Part shown: piece after piece, positions 47,383-59,235 of the stretch
Position numbering within the stretch: the stretch's first letter is position 1
Layout: the number at the start of each line of letters is the position of its first letter
Assembly: GCA_024138025.1 (NCBI GenBank)
Contig: JAMXBD010001376.1
Span: 186,001 to 250,000, forward strand
Source: Combretum micranthum
Taxonomy: Eukaryota > Streptophyta > Magnoliopsida > Myrtales > Combretaceae
Length of the DNA: 64,000 nt
Direction: 5' to 3'
Notes under the pieces: model-generated
What the model saw: the letters and a program-made list of their open reading frames with translations, nothing else
What the model was told of the DNA's origin: nothing
Database searches by the model: none
Position numbers and translations under genes: made by a program

Positions 47383-49213
47383 CATTTAGTATTTCATTTT
47401 TAGATTTTGACAAATCAATGCTTATACTTTCAAAGTATGTATGATTTGAAGTCTCTGTTATATAATATTATATGAACATTTATTTTAATAATGCGGTAAT
47501 GGAAAGCACTTAGTAAAAAATTGCCAAAAGCTAAATATGTGGTATCAAATGTAAGGACCCGCTATCATCCCTATAATTAAAATAGGCGATAACAGTTCCT
47601 CAATCATATAAGGTTGTCTAAAAAGAAGTGTTTGAGGAATTGTTTGTCTAATTCCATATAATTAACATAATTCAAAACATAGTTTTTCAAAACTTTTAGC
47701 AAAACATAACTACACCATCTTCATATTTTACAAGAGAAATAAACCCAAGTCATACATAGCTAAGTACGTATATATATATATATATATATAATATATTACA
47801 ACCAAAGGTTTCTTATAAGCCTTAACAAAATTACAAATATAATCCAACTAGAACTTTAAATACAACCATAAAAGCTATCATAACTAGTCAATTACAAAAT
47901 ATGGATTCCATCAAGTCTAAGGTCATCTTTAGTCCTCCAAACCATCAAGGAAATCCTCGAAATCGATTCCATACCCCATAACGATTAAGTAATCTCATCT
48001 AGGGTTTCTAACCGTTTTTCGACTTTACTTAACTCGCTCCATAATATCACTTAATTCAAGTATTCCCATAAACATTGAATTAAATCATATCACATCCTTT
48101 CAAGAATAAGTAAATGTTACGCCGTTACCAAATTCCCCATCAATTACTTGATGAATCACTTATGAAAGTCATATCAAAATGACAAGGGTGGTCTAAGCGC
48201 CTAAAATTACCATGCCCCCAATCTGAGCAGGGTACTGCTCTCTAAACCAGATTTAACGGAATAAAAGACACTCATGCAAACAATTATTAAGTTTCCTTAA
48301 TTTAATGAAATTTTAAAAATTTCTATCCTAAACAAAGAATCAAGCAAGTTACTACGTACCTGTACCCAACAATGTATTACTATATTCACGCAGAGGGGGA
48401 ATAACCAAAGAATCTTTAAAAATAATAATATCAAACAAATCAATAAAATGGAGAATATATATATATATATATATATTTTACAATCCTAGGTTAACTATAC
48501 AAGGAGATTCAACAAACCTAACATATAGTTTTAATACCTAATTCATACATAAAACATATTTATATAGCTTATAGATTCATTAGAAGATCTTATATGAAGT
48601 AAAGAATGACAATTGAAGAAGTTTGAATTTGTAAAACTTAAGAGATATGCGGCCTTTCTACACAGACAAAATTGGACTAAACGTCGGCCGCGTTAAGCCC
48701 ATCGTAAAAAATTTTGATTTTATTTGCATTGAACACTGCCACTTACCGCTAGCTTTGGAGCCCTCATGACCGGCGTACGATTTGAAAAATCAACACTGGC
48801 CAATTTTCCTTACAAAAGCCGGCAGCATTTTAAGTGGCTTTCAAAAAAATTGGTTCTGATCACATTCAACATCACCTCTACGCTGGGCATTGAAGTACCA
48901 AATGCCAGTATACACTTAAAAATAGCCTATTGAAAAGTGTTTTACTTCCCCTGTTTTACACTTTGAAAAATATAAAATATAACACTTCCAATCCTTCTTC
49001 AAACACATATTTAACTTCATACACTATCTTTTATCCACATTAACCAATCCTAGCAACTTTAAACTTCATAACAACACATCAAGCTACTTCATTCACATGA
49101 AATCCTCTCCTACACTTCACTTCAACTTCAATTACTCAACTTAACTTCACTACTTACCAACACTTCTCATAACTTCCCTAACACATAACCAAGTTCACAC
49201 AATAATGAAACAT

Positions 49214-49218
49214 AACCT
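49214..49218 (+). repeat. Target-site duplication of nested Copia solo LTR, left
   Basis: AACCT; the same five bases are at 50664-50668, and the uninterrupted other LTR has a single AACCT at the equivalent place near 58420. Confidence 0.85.
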
Positions 49219-50663
49219 TGTTGGGTTTTCATAGGGTTTTAAAATTATAAAGATCAAATCTTTCGCAGCGGAATTCAAAAAGAAAACCCTAACCCATTAT
49301 TAATGTGTATTGATTAGATTAAAACAAAACAAATAGTTTGATTTCGTACCTTTAAAAGCTTGAAACTTGAAATTAATTTGTAAGTCGGATCTATAGGTAT
49401 CACAGTTTTGTAATACCCTCTATGGTATCCACACGAACGAATACTCCTTAAAAAAGGATCGTATACATGCTAGCGTGATCTAGAACGCTTCTAGATAATA
49501 TTGGGATTTCATACATGACTCTTCGTGTTTCTCTCTTTTTAGGGTTTGCAGATTTTCTCTGCCGGTCTAATGTCGACAGACAAGTCGTTAACCCTAGAGA
49601 GATCTCTTTATGTGCCTTTTATACCAATGTCATTCTCACATGAGTAATGACATTAGTGCCCCTTAATCTAATTAGGGATAATATTTCTCAAAATATAATT
49701 CTTGCACATAACAACGTAATAATTTATTATTACTCTCAATAATAATAAATTATTATTCCTAGAAGACATTAAATTTAGTCCATGATCCTTTAATTTATTA
49801 TTATTCTTAATATTAATAAATTATTATTTTCACAAGACATTAAATTTAGTCATGATCCTTTTGACTCGTTCTTTTGTGTGTGACCTTATAGGTTCACTTA
49901 ATATCGGCAATTGACCTAAAACAATTTTAGTCAACAAAACATAAGTGGCCTCTAACAAGACATTATGTTTACCTAAATTAAGTGAAGATCGGTGATTCGA
50001 TTTTTACCTAATCCATAACTTATGTCATTATCCTTTTGTCAGATATCTAGATTAAACATAAGGCATGGTCGATTTCTAAGTAAACTGATAAAAACAAATG
50101 AAATTGGTCACACTATCAATTCATTTGAGCATGGCTATGCATTTCTCAGTCTCACTCATTGAGGGGCCAGAGATATCTCTTATAACGAGAATGACAAATC
50201 CTATCTTAATCACTAACTTCCTCTACATGATTGACATTATGCCCAATCTCAACCTTTATAATTATCTGGTTAAAGACAACGTTTGATTGAGTTGAAACAT
50301 GATATTCCTCATGTTGGAATCCATGGTGATTTCAGGTCTGAGGATACGATGACATTTTATTTTGACAATCACTTATGACACTAATCCATATAGTGATTCA
50401 AAGCGGGTCAGTCCAGTACATAGTTCTCAACATGTACCTATGAGTTTGATTTGTATCTCCATATAAATAAACATCCCATGATTATCATCAAACCTCATAC
50501 TAGATTTAATTCATTATTGTTCCCACAATAATGAGTATCTAGAGACATTTAGAATAATTAAATTATTCACGGATTCTGTTATAAAGTAAACATGCAAACA
50601 ATATAATAGAAATGTTTATGAATGAAAATATCCAGTAATTGGCCTAAGGCACAATCACCAACA
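49219..50663 (-). mobile_element. Copia solo LTR (1,445 bp) nested in the 3' LTR
   Basis: It has the ends TGTTGG and CCAACA and a perfect 5-bp AACCT duplication. The empty site is preserved in the sister LTR, which makes the boundaries certain to the base. On the minus strand a GGTATAAAAGG box (about 49615-49625) is followed by a transcribed-looking region and the end TGAAAACCCAACA, typical for the 3' end of Copia LTRs, so the LTR is oriented minus. No internal sequence remains. Confidence 0.85.
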
Positions 50664-51458
50664 AACCTAACATATATCAATGCATAAAACCATACAATTC
50701 AAAAGACATTAACTCATCCTACCACCTATACTACAAGAAAGGAAATAAACAAGGAGTTGATACTTGCTTTAACTTACATGAACAGGCTTTAGCTTTGAGA
50801 GATTTTTTAATACAAAACCTTGATATTGATTTTTGGTTTAGGGCTTATGGTTTGAAGAAAAGGAAAAGAGAAAAGAGAGAAAAGGGGGAAAATTCGTATG
50901 AAAATATGGGTTGTCAAAAAGAGGCTTCATTTGATCAAATTTGTGACTCATTATTATCCTAAGTTTTACTTTTGGGCGTATAGAACTTAGGTTTAAATTT
51001 GGCTTAATTTGAAGCTCATTTGGGTTTAATTTAGGCTTGAAAAATAGGTTTAACTTTTGATAAAAAAATCTATCAACAAATTCTTAAGCATAACAAAAGT
51101 TGTTTTGATAAATTTAAACATTACACATACATATTAATTTATAAAAAACACAAACATTAATTATACTATACACACATTAATATACATAAAACAATAGCAT
51201 TAATATACATAAAAAATAACATTAATCTCATTACACATACTCACATACATCAATAATTTACATTAACAATCATAATATATCAAACCTATTTCTACACATT
51301 CATTTTCATGAATCAAAATTACTTCAAACTTAATATCTAAAACTAATATTGTATTCATATACAATTTTAATTATTGAATAATTTAGATTATTTCAAAAAT
51401 CATATATAATTTCAATAACACATTTTAAAATATAAATGGGAAATTCATGGCTATTTCA

Positions 51459-51478
51459 TTCTCCCATCCTTCAAAAAG
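51459..51478 (-). other. Polypurine tract
   Basis: The minus strand reads GAAGGATGGGAGAA directly before the 3' LTR. Purine content and position fit the plus-strand primer of reverse transcription. Confidence 0.75.
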
Positions 51479-51507
51479 TTTCGTCCTCGAAACTTAGCTT
51501 ACCTTAA

Positions 51508-52745
51508 TCATTGATTGAATATCTCTGGATACTTATGTCTCATCTCATTTTCGGCTCCCACATTGCTTCTCTCTCGATTTGTCCAGTCCACAAGACTTTC
51601 ACAAAAGGAATCATTTTCTTCCTTAGCACCTTATCAATCGTATCCAAAATCTTGATTGGCTTTTAATCGTGCTCAAATCTGGTTGGACTTCTGGTTGATA
51701 AGAAGAAACGATGGCATCAAAATCTGATATACATTTTCTGAGCTGAGTACATGGAAAATGTCATGTACTTCCAACAATTTGGGGTAAAGTTAATGGTCCA
51801 ATTCTCTCTAAAATCTCATATGGACCAATGTATCTTGGATTCAACTTGCGTTTAACCCTAAATCTAATTACTCCTTTTGTTGGGATTTTGAAAACACATG
51901 GTCACCAACTTCGAACTCCAATGGTCTCCTCCTTGTGCCAGCATAGCTTTTATACCGATCTTGAGCTATTTTCATTCGTTGCTTTATCACTTGAATTATC
52001 TACTGCTTATTGTATCAATTTAGGACCCAAAATAACTCTTTCACCAACTTCATCCCAATACAGTGGAGATCTGCACTTCCTACTATAAAGAGCTTCATAA
52101 GGCGCATTTGAATTATTGCTTGGAAGCTATTGTTGTAGGCAAATTCAAAAATGGCAAATAAGTGTCCCACCTATTGCCAAAATCTAAGACACATGCTCTA
52201 AGCATATCTTCCACTATTGAATTGTTTCTCTGATTGCCCATTTGTCTGTGGATGAAATGCAGTGCTAAACTGAAGCTGAGTACCTAAAGCAGTATGTAAA
52301 CTTTTCCAGAACCAACTGACAAAGTGAGAATCTCGATCGAAAGTAATCATCTTTGGAATCCTGTGTAGTCTCTCTATCTCTTTAATATAGACATGTTCAT
52401 CTTCTGTAAAGGTCTCAACCCTCAAAGGTATAAAATGAGCCGATTTCGTTAATCTGTCCTCAATCACCAAATCACTTCATAGTTGGTGATGTCCTAGGTA
52501 AAGCTGATATGAAATCCATGGTGATATCTTCCCATTTCCATTTAGGTACATGTAGAGGTTGAAGTTCTCCTCCGGGTCTTTGGTGCTCAATTTTTATTTG
52601 TTGACAAGTCAAACACTTGGAGACATATTGAGCAATCTCTCTCTTCAAACCTTCCCATCAGTAATTTTTCTTCAAATCTCCATACATTTTGGTGGTTCTC
52701 AGGTGGATCGAATATGAAGAGGAATGAGCTTCTTTCATAACTTTT
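51508..52745 (-). pseudogene. Gypsy integrase with chromodomain-like tail, broken
   Basis: On the minus strand an HHCC-type zinc region (TTKMYGDLK, then KCLTCQQIK) lies at about 52600-52740. The core at 52198-52470 has DRLTKSAHFIPL with the first catalytic Asp, FDRDSHFVSWFW with the second, and HPQTNGQSE with the Glu. The GPY/F-like block LNPRYIGPYEILERIGPL follows near 51780-51840, and the C-terminal part (about 51510-51670) reads PIKILD, then KMIPFVKVLW and NEMRHKYPEIF, the form seen in chromodomain-like tails of Tekay/Del elements. In this clade the tail is thought to steer integration to heterochromatin. The stop lies at 51508-51510. Frame changes and stops break the protein. Confidence 0.85.
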
Positions 52746-53042
52746 TCTTAAGCCATTGGCACAAAGAGTCGATTCCCATATCTAACAACCTCATCCCCAT
52801 CGATCTCAACTCTTTTGCTTTCCCTTCACTTATAGCAATCTTCATTCTTTTAGCTTCATCGTCTTCCTTTTGGGCTTGTTTAATCTTTTCCAAATTGTGG
52901 TTGCAAGGACAACTGAGCCAATATCACATCAACTTGCTCTAATGTAACTTCAAGTTCTAACTTCATGAAGTCTATCTGAATCCCTCTCAAATTAGAAATC
53001 AAGGTTGCATCATTCACTTACTTCTTCCTATGAGTGCATCTG

Positions 53043-54485
53043 CTACCACATTAGCTTTGCCAGATGGTAAAGGATTTCCACATCATAATCTTTAATCAAT
53101 TCAAGCCATCTTCTTTGCCTCATATTAAGCTCTTTCTGTGTGAATATGTATTTCAAGCTTTTGTGGTCCATGTAAATCTTACACTTCTCTCCAAACAAAT
53201 AGTGTCTCCAAAGTTTCAGTGCGAGAATTATTGCTGCCAACTCAGGATCATGCATCGAATAATTCTTCTCATGGGGTTTTCATTGCCTTGATGCATAAGC
53301 TATAACTTTTCTGTCTTGCATGAGAACACAACCGAGTCCTTGGATAAACGCATCACTAAAGACCACGAATTCCTTTCCACTGACGGGTAATGCCAGAATA
53401 GGAGTTGATATCAATCTTTCTTTTAACTCTTCAAAACTCCTCTCGCACTTGTCATCCCACACAAACTTAATATTCTTTCTTGTTAATCTTGTCAATGGGG
53501 ATGCAATTTTCTAAAATCCCTCTACAAACCTTCGGTAGTATCCCGCCAATCTAAAAAAACTTCTAATCTCGCTCACATTAGTAAGCCTTGTCCATCACAA
53601 AATAGCTTCAATCTTCATTGGATCAACTGAAATACCTTCCTTTGAAATAATATGCCCGAGAAAAGATATTTGTTCCAACCAACGCTGGCATTTGTTAACT
53701 TTCGCATAGAGTTTCTTCTCTCGAAGTCTTTGTAACATAAGTCTTAAGTGCTCTTGATGTTCCTCTTTGCTTCGGGAATAAATCAGAATGTCATTAATAA
53801 ATACTATGACAAATGAATCCAGATACTCCTTGAAGACTTTATTCATCAAATCCATGAACGTGGCTGGAGCATTGGTTAACCCGAAAGGCATCACCAAAAA
53901 CTCGAAGTGCCTATACCGAGTTCTAAAGGCTGTCTTATGAATATCTTGAGATTTGATCTTAAGTTGATAATATCCTGATCTCAAGTCGATCTTAAAAAAC
54001 ACTGTGGCTCCCTTCAACTGATCAAATAGGTCATCAATCTTGAGTAAAGGGTATTTGTTCTTAATGGTAACTTGGTTCAATTCCCTATAATCGATGTACA
54101 TGCGTAAACTCTCATCTTTCTTCCTTACAAATAATATAGGAGCACCCCATGGCGATATACTCGATCTAGTGAAGCCCAAACCTTGCAATTCTTGTAACTA
54201 CAGCTTTAACTCTTTCAACTCTACAGGAGCTATTCTATACGAAGCCTTGGAGATAAGTATTATTCCAGATAATACTTTAATTCCAAACTTTATCTCCTTA
54301 TCTAGTGGTAGTCCAGGTAGCTTCTCTGGAAATACATCCACAAACTCATTCACAATTGGCACCATTTTGATATCCACTTCTTCAATATTCATAGTTCCCA
54401 CAATTGGTTTTTCCCACAGCTCCATAGATTTCATACTTTTAGGTCTTAGCCTTTCCAACCTATATATGAATCTCCCCTCATTCAA
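53043..54485 (-). pseudogene. Gypsy reverse transcriptase and RNase H, several stops
   Basis: One frame runs across the whole stretch, interrupted by about five stops (for example at 54198, 53595 and 53280). The linker VDVFPEKLPGLP precedes RT. RT blocks seen: [42 protein letters not shown] with the first catalytic Asp, [15 protein letters not shown], and [11 protein letters not shown] where FIDD should be, so one catalytic Asp has become Asn (codon at 53793-53795). RNase [34 protein letters not shown] and [11 protein letters not shown], with its acidic residues in place. The frame is preserved although stops have accumulated, so decay is moderate. Confidence 0.9.
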
Positions 54486-54544
54486 GCCAAAACTTAATTC
54501 CGCCTTACTATAATCAATCGTGACCTTATAATGATTTAGCCAAT

Positions 54545-54778
54545 TTATTCCAAGATCACATCAAAATCAAATAAAGGCAATACTATCATATCAATAGGCA
54601 TGTTCATATTTGAAATCATAACATTTATATTTTTATACACATAGGGATGCCTATTTTCAATCACCAACGGAGTAGTCACACACATAATATGATCAACCAA
54701 TATTTCAGCAACAAGCTTACAATTATTCATATAATTTTTAGAAATACAAGCATGAGTTGCTCTAGTATCAATCAGCAC
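54545..54778 (-). pseudogene. Gypsy aspartic protease, mutated
   Basis: The minus-strand reading MLIDTRATHACIS corresponds to the retropepsin active site (normally LIDTGATHSFIS): the catalytic Asp-Thr remains but Gly is replaced by Arg, which should inactivate the enzyme. The end FDVILE corresponds to the usual FDVILGMDWL block. It lies between gag and RT in a frame different from RT. Confidence 0.8.
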
Positions 54779-54899
54779 ATATGCATCCCTATTAGCAACA
54801 CTCAGAATACCTGCCTAGGTGTTTACTAATGGCGTATCATCAATCTATTGTAAGGTAAAAACCCTAGCATTTGTCTTTCCCTTCTCTATATCAACTCCA

Positions 54900-56115
54900 C
54901 CCTTAATGTCAGGTCGATCCTTGCAGTTAGCAATATGATGACCTCTTTGCTTGTAATATGCATAGAAGACCGGTGGTAGTTTCAGATTCTTACACTCTTT
55001 TGATCTATGTCCAACTTGACCACATGAAAAACATGCATTGGGAGTCCACTTACAATCGGATAACTCATGAGGATCATAACACCTGAAGCATTTTTTCTCA
55101 AATATAGGTGTAGAAGCTTTATATGTCGGCTTTTGATTTCATTGTCATCCCATAAAAGATTTTTTTCCTTTACTAGCACCCCAATAACTATCATAGGATG
55201 GAGTAGAAGCAGGTCTCTTTCCAATAAATGCAGCTCTCTTTGCTCTTCTAATTCTACTATCATTCTGGATTTGCTCCATTAGCAAAGCTTTGGCCACAGT
55301 ATCTGATATGGTATGTAACTCAAATTTCTTCACTTCACTTTGAATCTCCTTATGCAAGCCATTATGAAATTTTTGAACCTTGATTCTCTCATCCCAGTAG
55401 TCGCCTCCAGCAAAGCGCAATAGTCTACAAAATTCACCATGATATTCATCTATAGTCTTGCTCCCTTGTCTCAAGTTCAACCAGTCAGCGGTCATCCTCT
55501 CTCTCACTGAATTTGGAAAATATTTGGTGAAGAATGTTTCCTTGAATGTAATCCATGATATAGGTTGTTGTAGATTCCCATTAATTAATCTCCACCAATT
55601 GAAAGCCTCTTTCTTCATCATATAAACCGCTAAATCAAATTTATTATCTTCCGACGTTCTACTAGCAGCAAATGTCTTTTCCAACTCCTCTATCCAATTC
55701 TCAACTACTATAGGATCGACACTAATGCCATCAAATTCTGGGGCCATCTTGCTAAAATCATGCAACTTGATTTGGTTGGATTGATCATTCATAGGAGCAG
55801 CCTCATTTGGTCTCATTCTTTGTTGATTACTTTGCTACATGAAATGTTATGTTTGTTGATACATCATCATCTGATATTACTGCATCATTGTCATCATGTC
55901 CCTTATCATACCATATATAGAATTTGGATCACCAGCGGGCATTTGTGGCATTGGAGGAATGGGTGGCATATGTGGAGGTGGTAGAATCTGAGTTAGTGGA
56001 GGAACTTGCGAAGCTGAAGCTGAAGCTGATGCAGGAGATTGAGTAGTGTACCACTCAATGTAGAAGATGAAGTGGGAGCAAATGTAGATGATGAAGGTGG
56101 TGGTGGTGGCGGCAT
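54900..56115 (-). pseudogene. Gypsy gag with zinc knuckles, broken
   Basis: A start at 56113-56115 opens a Pro-run (MPPPPPPP) and Ser/Thr-rich N-terminus, then the frame is disturbed. The capsid part, 55145-55816, is a 223-codon open frame with conserved Retrotrans_gag phrases: WIEELEKTF, WWRLIN, FKETFFTKYFP, DEYHGEFCRLLRFAG. After a stop, the nucleocapsid region holds one good zinc knuckle CFSCGQVGHRSKEC (54992-55034) and a second in which the first two Cys are Tyr (about 54920-54960). The protein would form the particle and bind RNA; stops and a frameshift prevent this. Confidence 0.85.
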
Positions 56116-56430
56116 ACTTTCCCTATCAGATTATTGCATCGTAGACCTTTTTAACCTATCCATCTTATCAATTTCATATATACATTCAACATACACACAT
56201 ATATACAAATCTTAAATCGCATACAAAGCTTATTATATTAACATTCATATTAATAAATGACAACAAGCAATTTAGCAAGCAATCAAACAAATAACAAGCA
56301 GATGAAGCAAGCAAGAAGGCAAATATACATAACTATTTGAATAAACTTAACTCTTTTCTATACTATCTATTTGTGTCTAGGTCAAGTCTCAAATAAACTA
56401 TTATAATTAGATAAACAATTAATCAAACTC

Positions 56431-56443
56431 AGATCTGATACCA
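56431..56443 (-). other. Chromovirus primer-binding site
   Basis: The minus strand reads TGGTATCAGATCT, matching the initiator-Met tRNA consensus over the first ten bases. It lies two bases from the LTR end (TTACA at 56446-56450 on the complementary strand). Confidence 0.8.
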
Positions 56444-56445
56444 TT

Positions 56446-57633
56446 TGTAAGGACCCGCTATCACTCCTATAATTAAAATAGGCTATAGTTCCCCAACCAC
56501 ATATGACCTATAGAATTATATGTAAGGTTATCCAAAAAGAAGTGTTTGAGGAATTGTTTGTCTACTTCCATATAATTAACATAATTGAAACCATAGTTTT
56601 TCAAACTTTTAGCAAAACATAACTACACCATCTTCATATTTCACAAGACAAATAAACCTAAGTCATACATAGCTAAGTACGTATATATATATTAACCAAA
56701 GGCTTCTTACGAGCTTTAACAAAATTACAAATATAATCCAACTAGAACTTTAAATACAACCACAAAGGCTATCATAACTAGTCTACTACAAAATATGGAT
56801 TCCATCAAGTCTAAGATCATCTCTAGTTCTCTAAACCATCAAGGAAATCCTCGAAATCGGTTCCATACCCCATATTTTATAAAACTCGTCAGATTCATCA
56901 CCTGAAATGGTTAAAATATGAGCGAAAGGCCTAGTACATAAGTAACGAATACAAATGCGAAGTGATCCACACATACCTAAACTAAATGCAAATGCAACAG
57001 TCATTAGATTATTAGTTAATCTTTAATTAGTCCAAACAACACTAAGTATTCAAACTCCGACAACAAGGATTTCTGGGGGAACTTGAGTAACTATCACGAC
57101 GCTTAGTGTTTGGATATAAGTAGTTCGGATACTTATACCATCCTAAATAAATTTATCTATAACGATTAAGTAATCTCATCTAGGGTTTCTAGTTGTTTCT
57201 CGACTTTACTTAACTCGATCCTTATATCATTTAATTTAAGGTTCCCATAAACATTGAATTAAATCATATTACATCCTTTCAAGAATAAGTAAATTTTATG
57301 CCGATACCAAATTTCCCATCGATTACCTACTGAACCACTTATGTAAGTTATATCAAAATGACAGGGTGGTCTAAATACCGAAAACTACCATGCCCCCAAT
57401 CTGAGCAGGGTACCGCTCGAACCAGATTCAACGGTATAAAAGACACTCATACAAACAATTATTAAGTTTCCTTAATTTAATGAAAATTTAAAGAATGTCT
57501 ATCCTAAACAAAGAATCAAGCAAATTACTACGTACCTATACCCAACAATGTATTACTATATTCACACGGAGAAGGAATAACCAAAGAATTTTTAACTGAA
57601 ATAAGAATATCAAACAAATCAATAATAGAATGT

Positions 57634-57667
<34 letters not shown>

Positions 57668-59230
57668 CAATCCTAGGTTAACTATACAAGGAGATTCAAT
57701 AAACCTAACATATAGTTTTAACATCTAATTCATACATAAAACATGTTTATATAGCTTATAGATTCATTATAAGATCATATATGTCGTAAAGGATGACAAT
57801 TGAAGAAGTTTGAATTTGTAAAACTCAGAGGATACGCGACCTTTCTACACAGGCAAAATTGGATTGAATGCCGGCAGCGTTGGAATTATACGCTGGCGCG
57901 TTAAGCCTGGCATTAAAAATTTTGATTCTATTTGCATTCAACACTGTCTCTACATTGGCAGATTTGGAGCCCTAATGGCCGGCGTATGATTTGAAAAATC
58001 AACATTGGCCAATTTTCTTTAAAAAAGCCGGCGGCATTTTAAGTGGCTTTAAAAAAATCGATTCTAATTACATTAACACTGTCTCTATGCCGGCGGCGAA
58101 GTACCGATGCCGGCGTATACTCAAAAACAGCCCTATGCGAAAAGTGTTTTACTTCCCCTGTTTTACACTTTGAAAAATACAACATATAACACTTTCAATC
58201 CTTCTGCAAACACATATTTAACTTCATACAATATCTTTAATCCACATTAACCAATCCTAGCAACTTTAAACTTCATAACAACACATCAAACTATTTTATT
58301 CACATCAAATCCTCTCCAACACTTCACTTCAACTTCAATTACTTAATTTAACTACACTACTCACCAACACTTCTCACAACTTCCCTAACACATAACAAAG
58401 TTCACACAATAACAAAACACAACCTAACATATATCAATACATAAAACCATACAATTCAAAAGACATTAACTCATCCTACCATGGATTTTTCACCCATACT
58501 ACAAGAAAGGAAATAAACAAGGAGTTGATACTTCCTTTAACTTACATGAATAGGCTTTAGCTTTGAGAGATTTTTGAATTCAGAAGCTTGATATTGATTT
58601 TTGGTTTAGGGCTTATGGTTTGAAGAAAAGGAAAAGAGAAAGGAGAGAAAAGGGAAAAAATTCGTATGAAAATATGGATTGCCAAAAAGAGACTTCATTT
58701 AATCAAATTTGTGATTCATTATTATCTTAAGTTTGACTTTTCAGGCATATAAGACTTAGGTTTAAATTTAGCTTAATTTGAAGCTCATTTGGGTTTAATT
58801 TAGGCTTGAAAAATAGGTTTAACTTTTGATAAAAAAATCTATCAACAAATTCTTAAGCATAACAAAAGTTGTTTTGATAAATTTAAACATTACACATACG
58901 TATTAATTTATAAAAGATGCAAACATTAATTACACTATACACGCATTAATATACATAAAACAATAGCATTAATATACATAAAAAAATAACATTAATTTCA
59001 TTACACATACTCACATACATCAATAATTTACATTAACAATCATAATATATCAAACCTATTTTTACACATTCATTTTCATGAATCAAAATTACTTCAAACT
59101 TAATATCTAAAACTAATATTGTATTCATATGCAATTTTAATTATTGAATAATTTAGATTATTTCAAAAATCATATATAATTTCAATAACACATATATAAA
59201 ATATAAATTGGGAAATTCATGGTTATTTCA
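56446..59230 (-). mobile_element. 5' LTR of the chromovirus
   Basis: It begins TGTAAGGACCCGC and ends GGTTATTTCA on the plus strand, 2,785 bp. It matches the 3' LTR across its length apart from the deletion and the Copia insertion described there. The stretch 57860-58115 is dense in GCCGGC and other CpG sites, many of which are TpG or CpA in the 3' LTR. A (TA)n tract lies at 57636-57665. Confidence 0.85.
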
Positions 59231-59235
59231 TGAAA

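Larger units (their letters stand above)
47550..51458 (-). mobile_element. 3' LTR of the chromovirus
   Basis: It starts TGTAAGGACCCGC and ends CTATTTCA on the plus strand. Without the nested 1,445-bp insertion and its extra 5 bases it is about 2.46 kb, against 2.785 kb for the 5' LTR. The difference is mostly one deletion of about 285-290 bases at about 47978, opposite 56874-57160 of the other LTR. (TA)n tracts at 47768-47790 and 48455-48477 have counterparts in the other LTR. Confidence 0.85.
47550..59230 (-). mobile_element. Gypsy chromovirus (Tekay/Del type), nearly complete but inactive
   Basis: The element is bounded by two similar LTRs and runs on the minus strand: 5' LTR 56446-59230, PBS, gag, protease, RT, RNase H, integrase, polypurine tract, 3' LTR 47550-51458. 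Flanking bases TCAAA (47545-47549) and TGAAA (59231-59235) match at four of five positions and are the likely target-site duplication. The chromodomain-like integrase tail and the linker ahead of RT (VDVFPEKLPGLP) point to the Tekay/Del clade. Total length is about 11.7 kb including a nested Copia solo LTR. Stops, frameshifts and a mutated RT active site show it cannot move autonomously. Confidence 0.85.

Noticed and set aside
53064..55984. Several plus-strand open frames across the chromovirus
   Set aside because: They are antisense shadows of the minus-strand gag-pol, which shows clear domain order.
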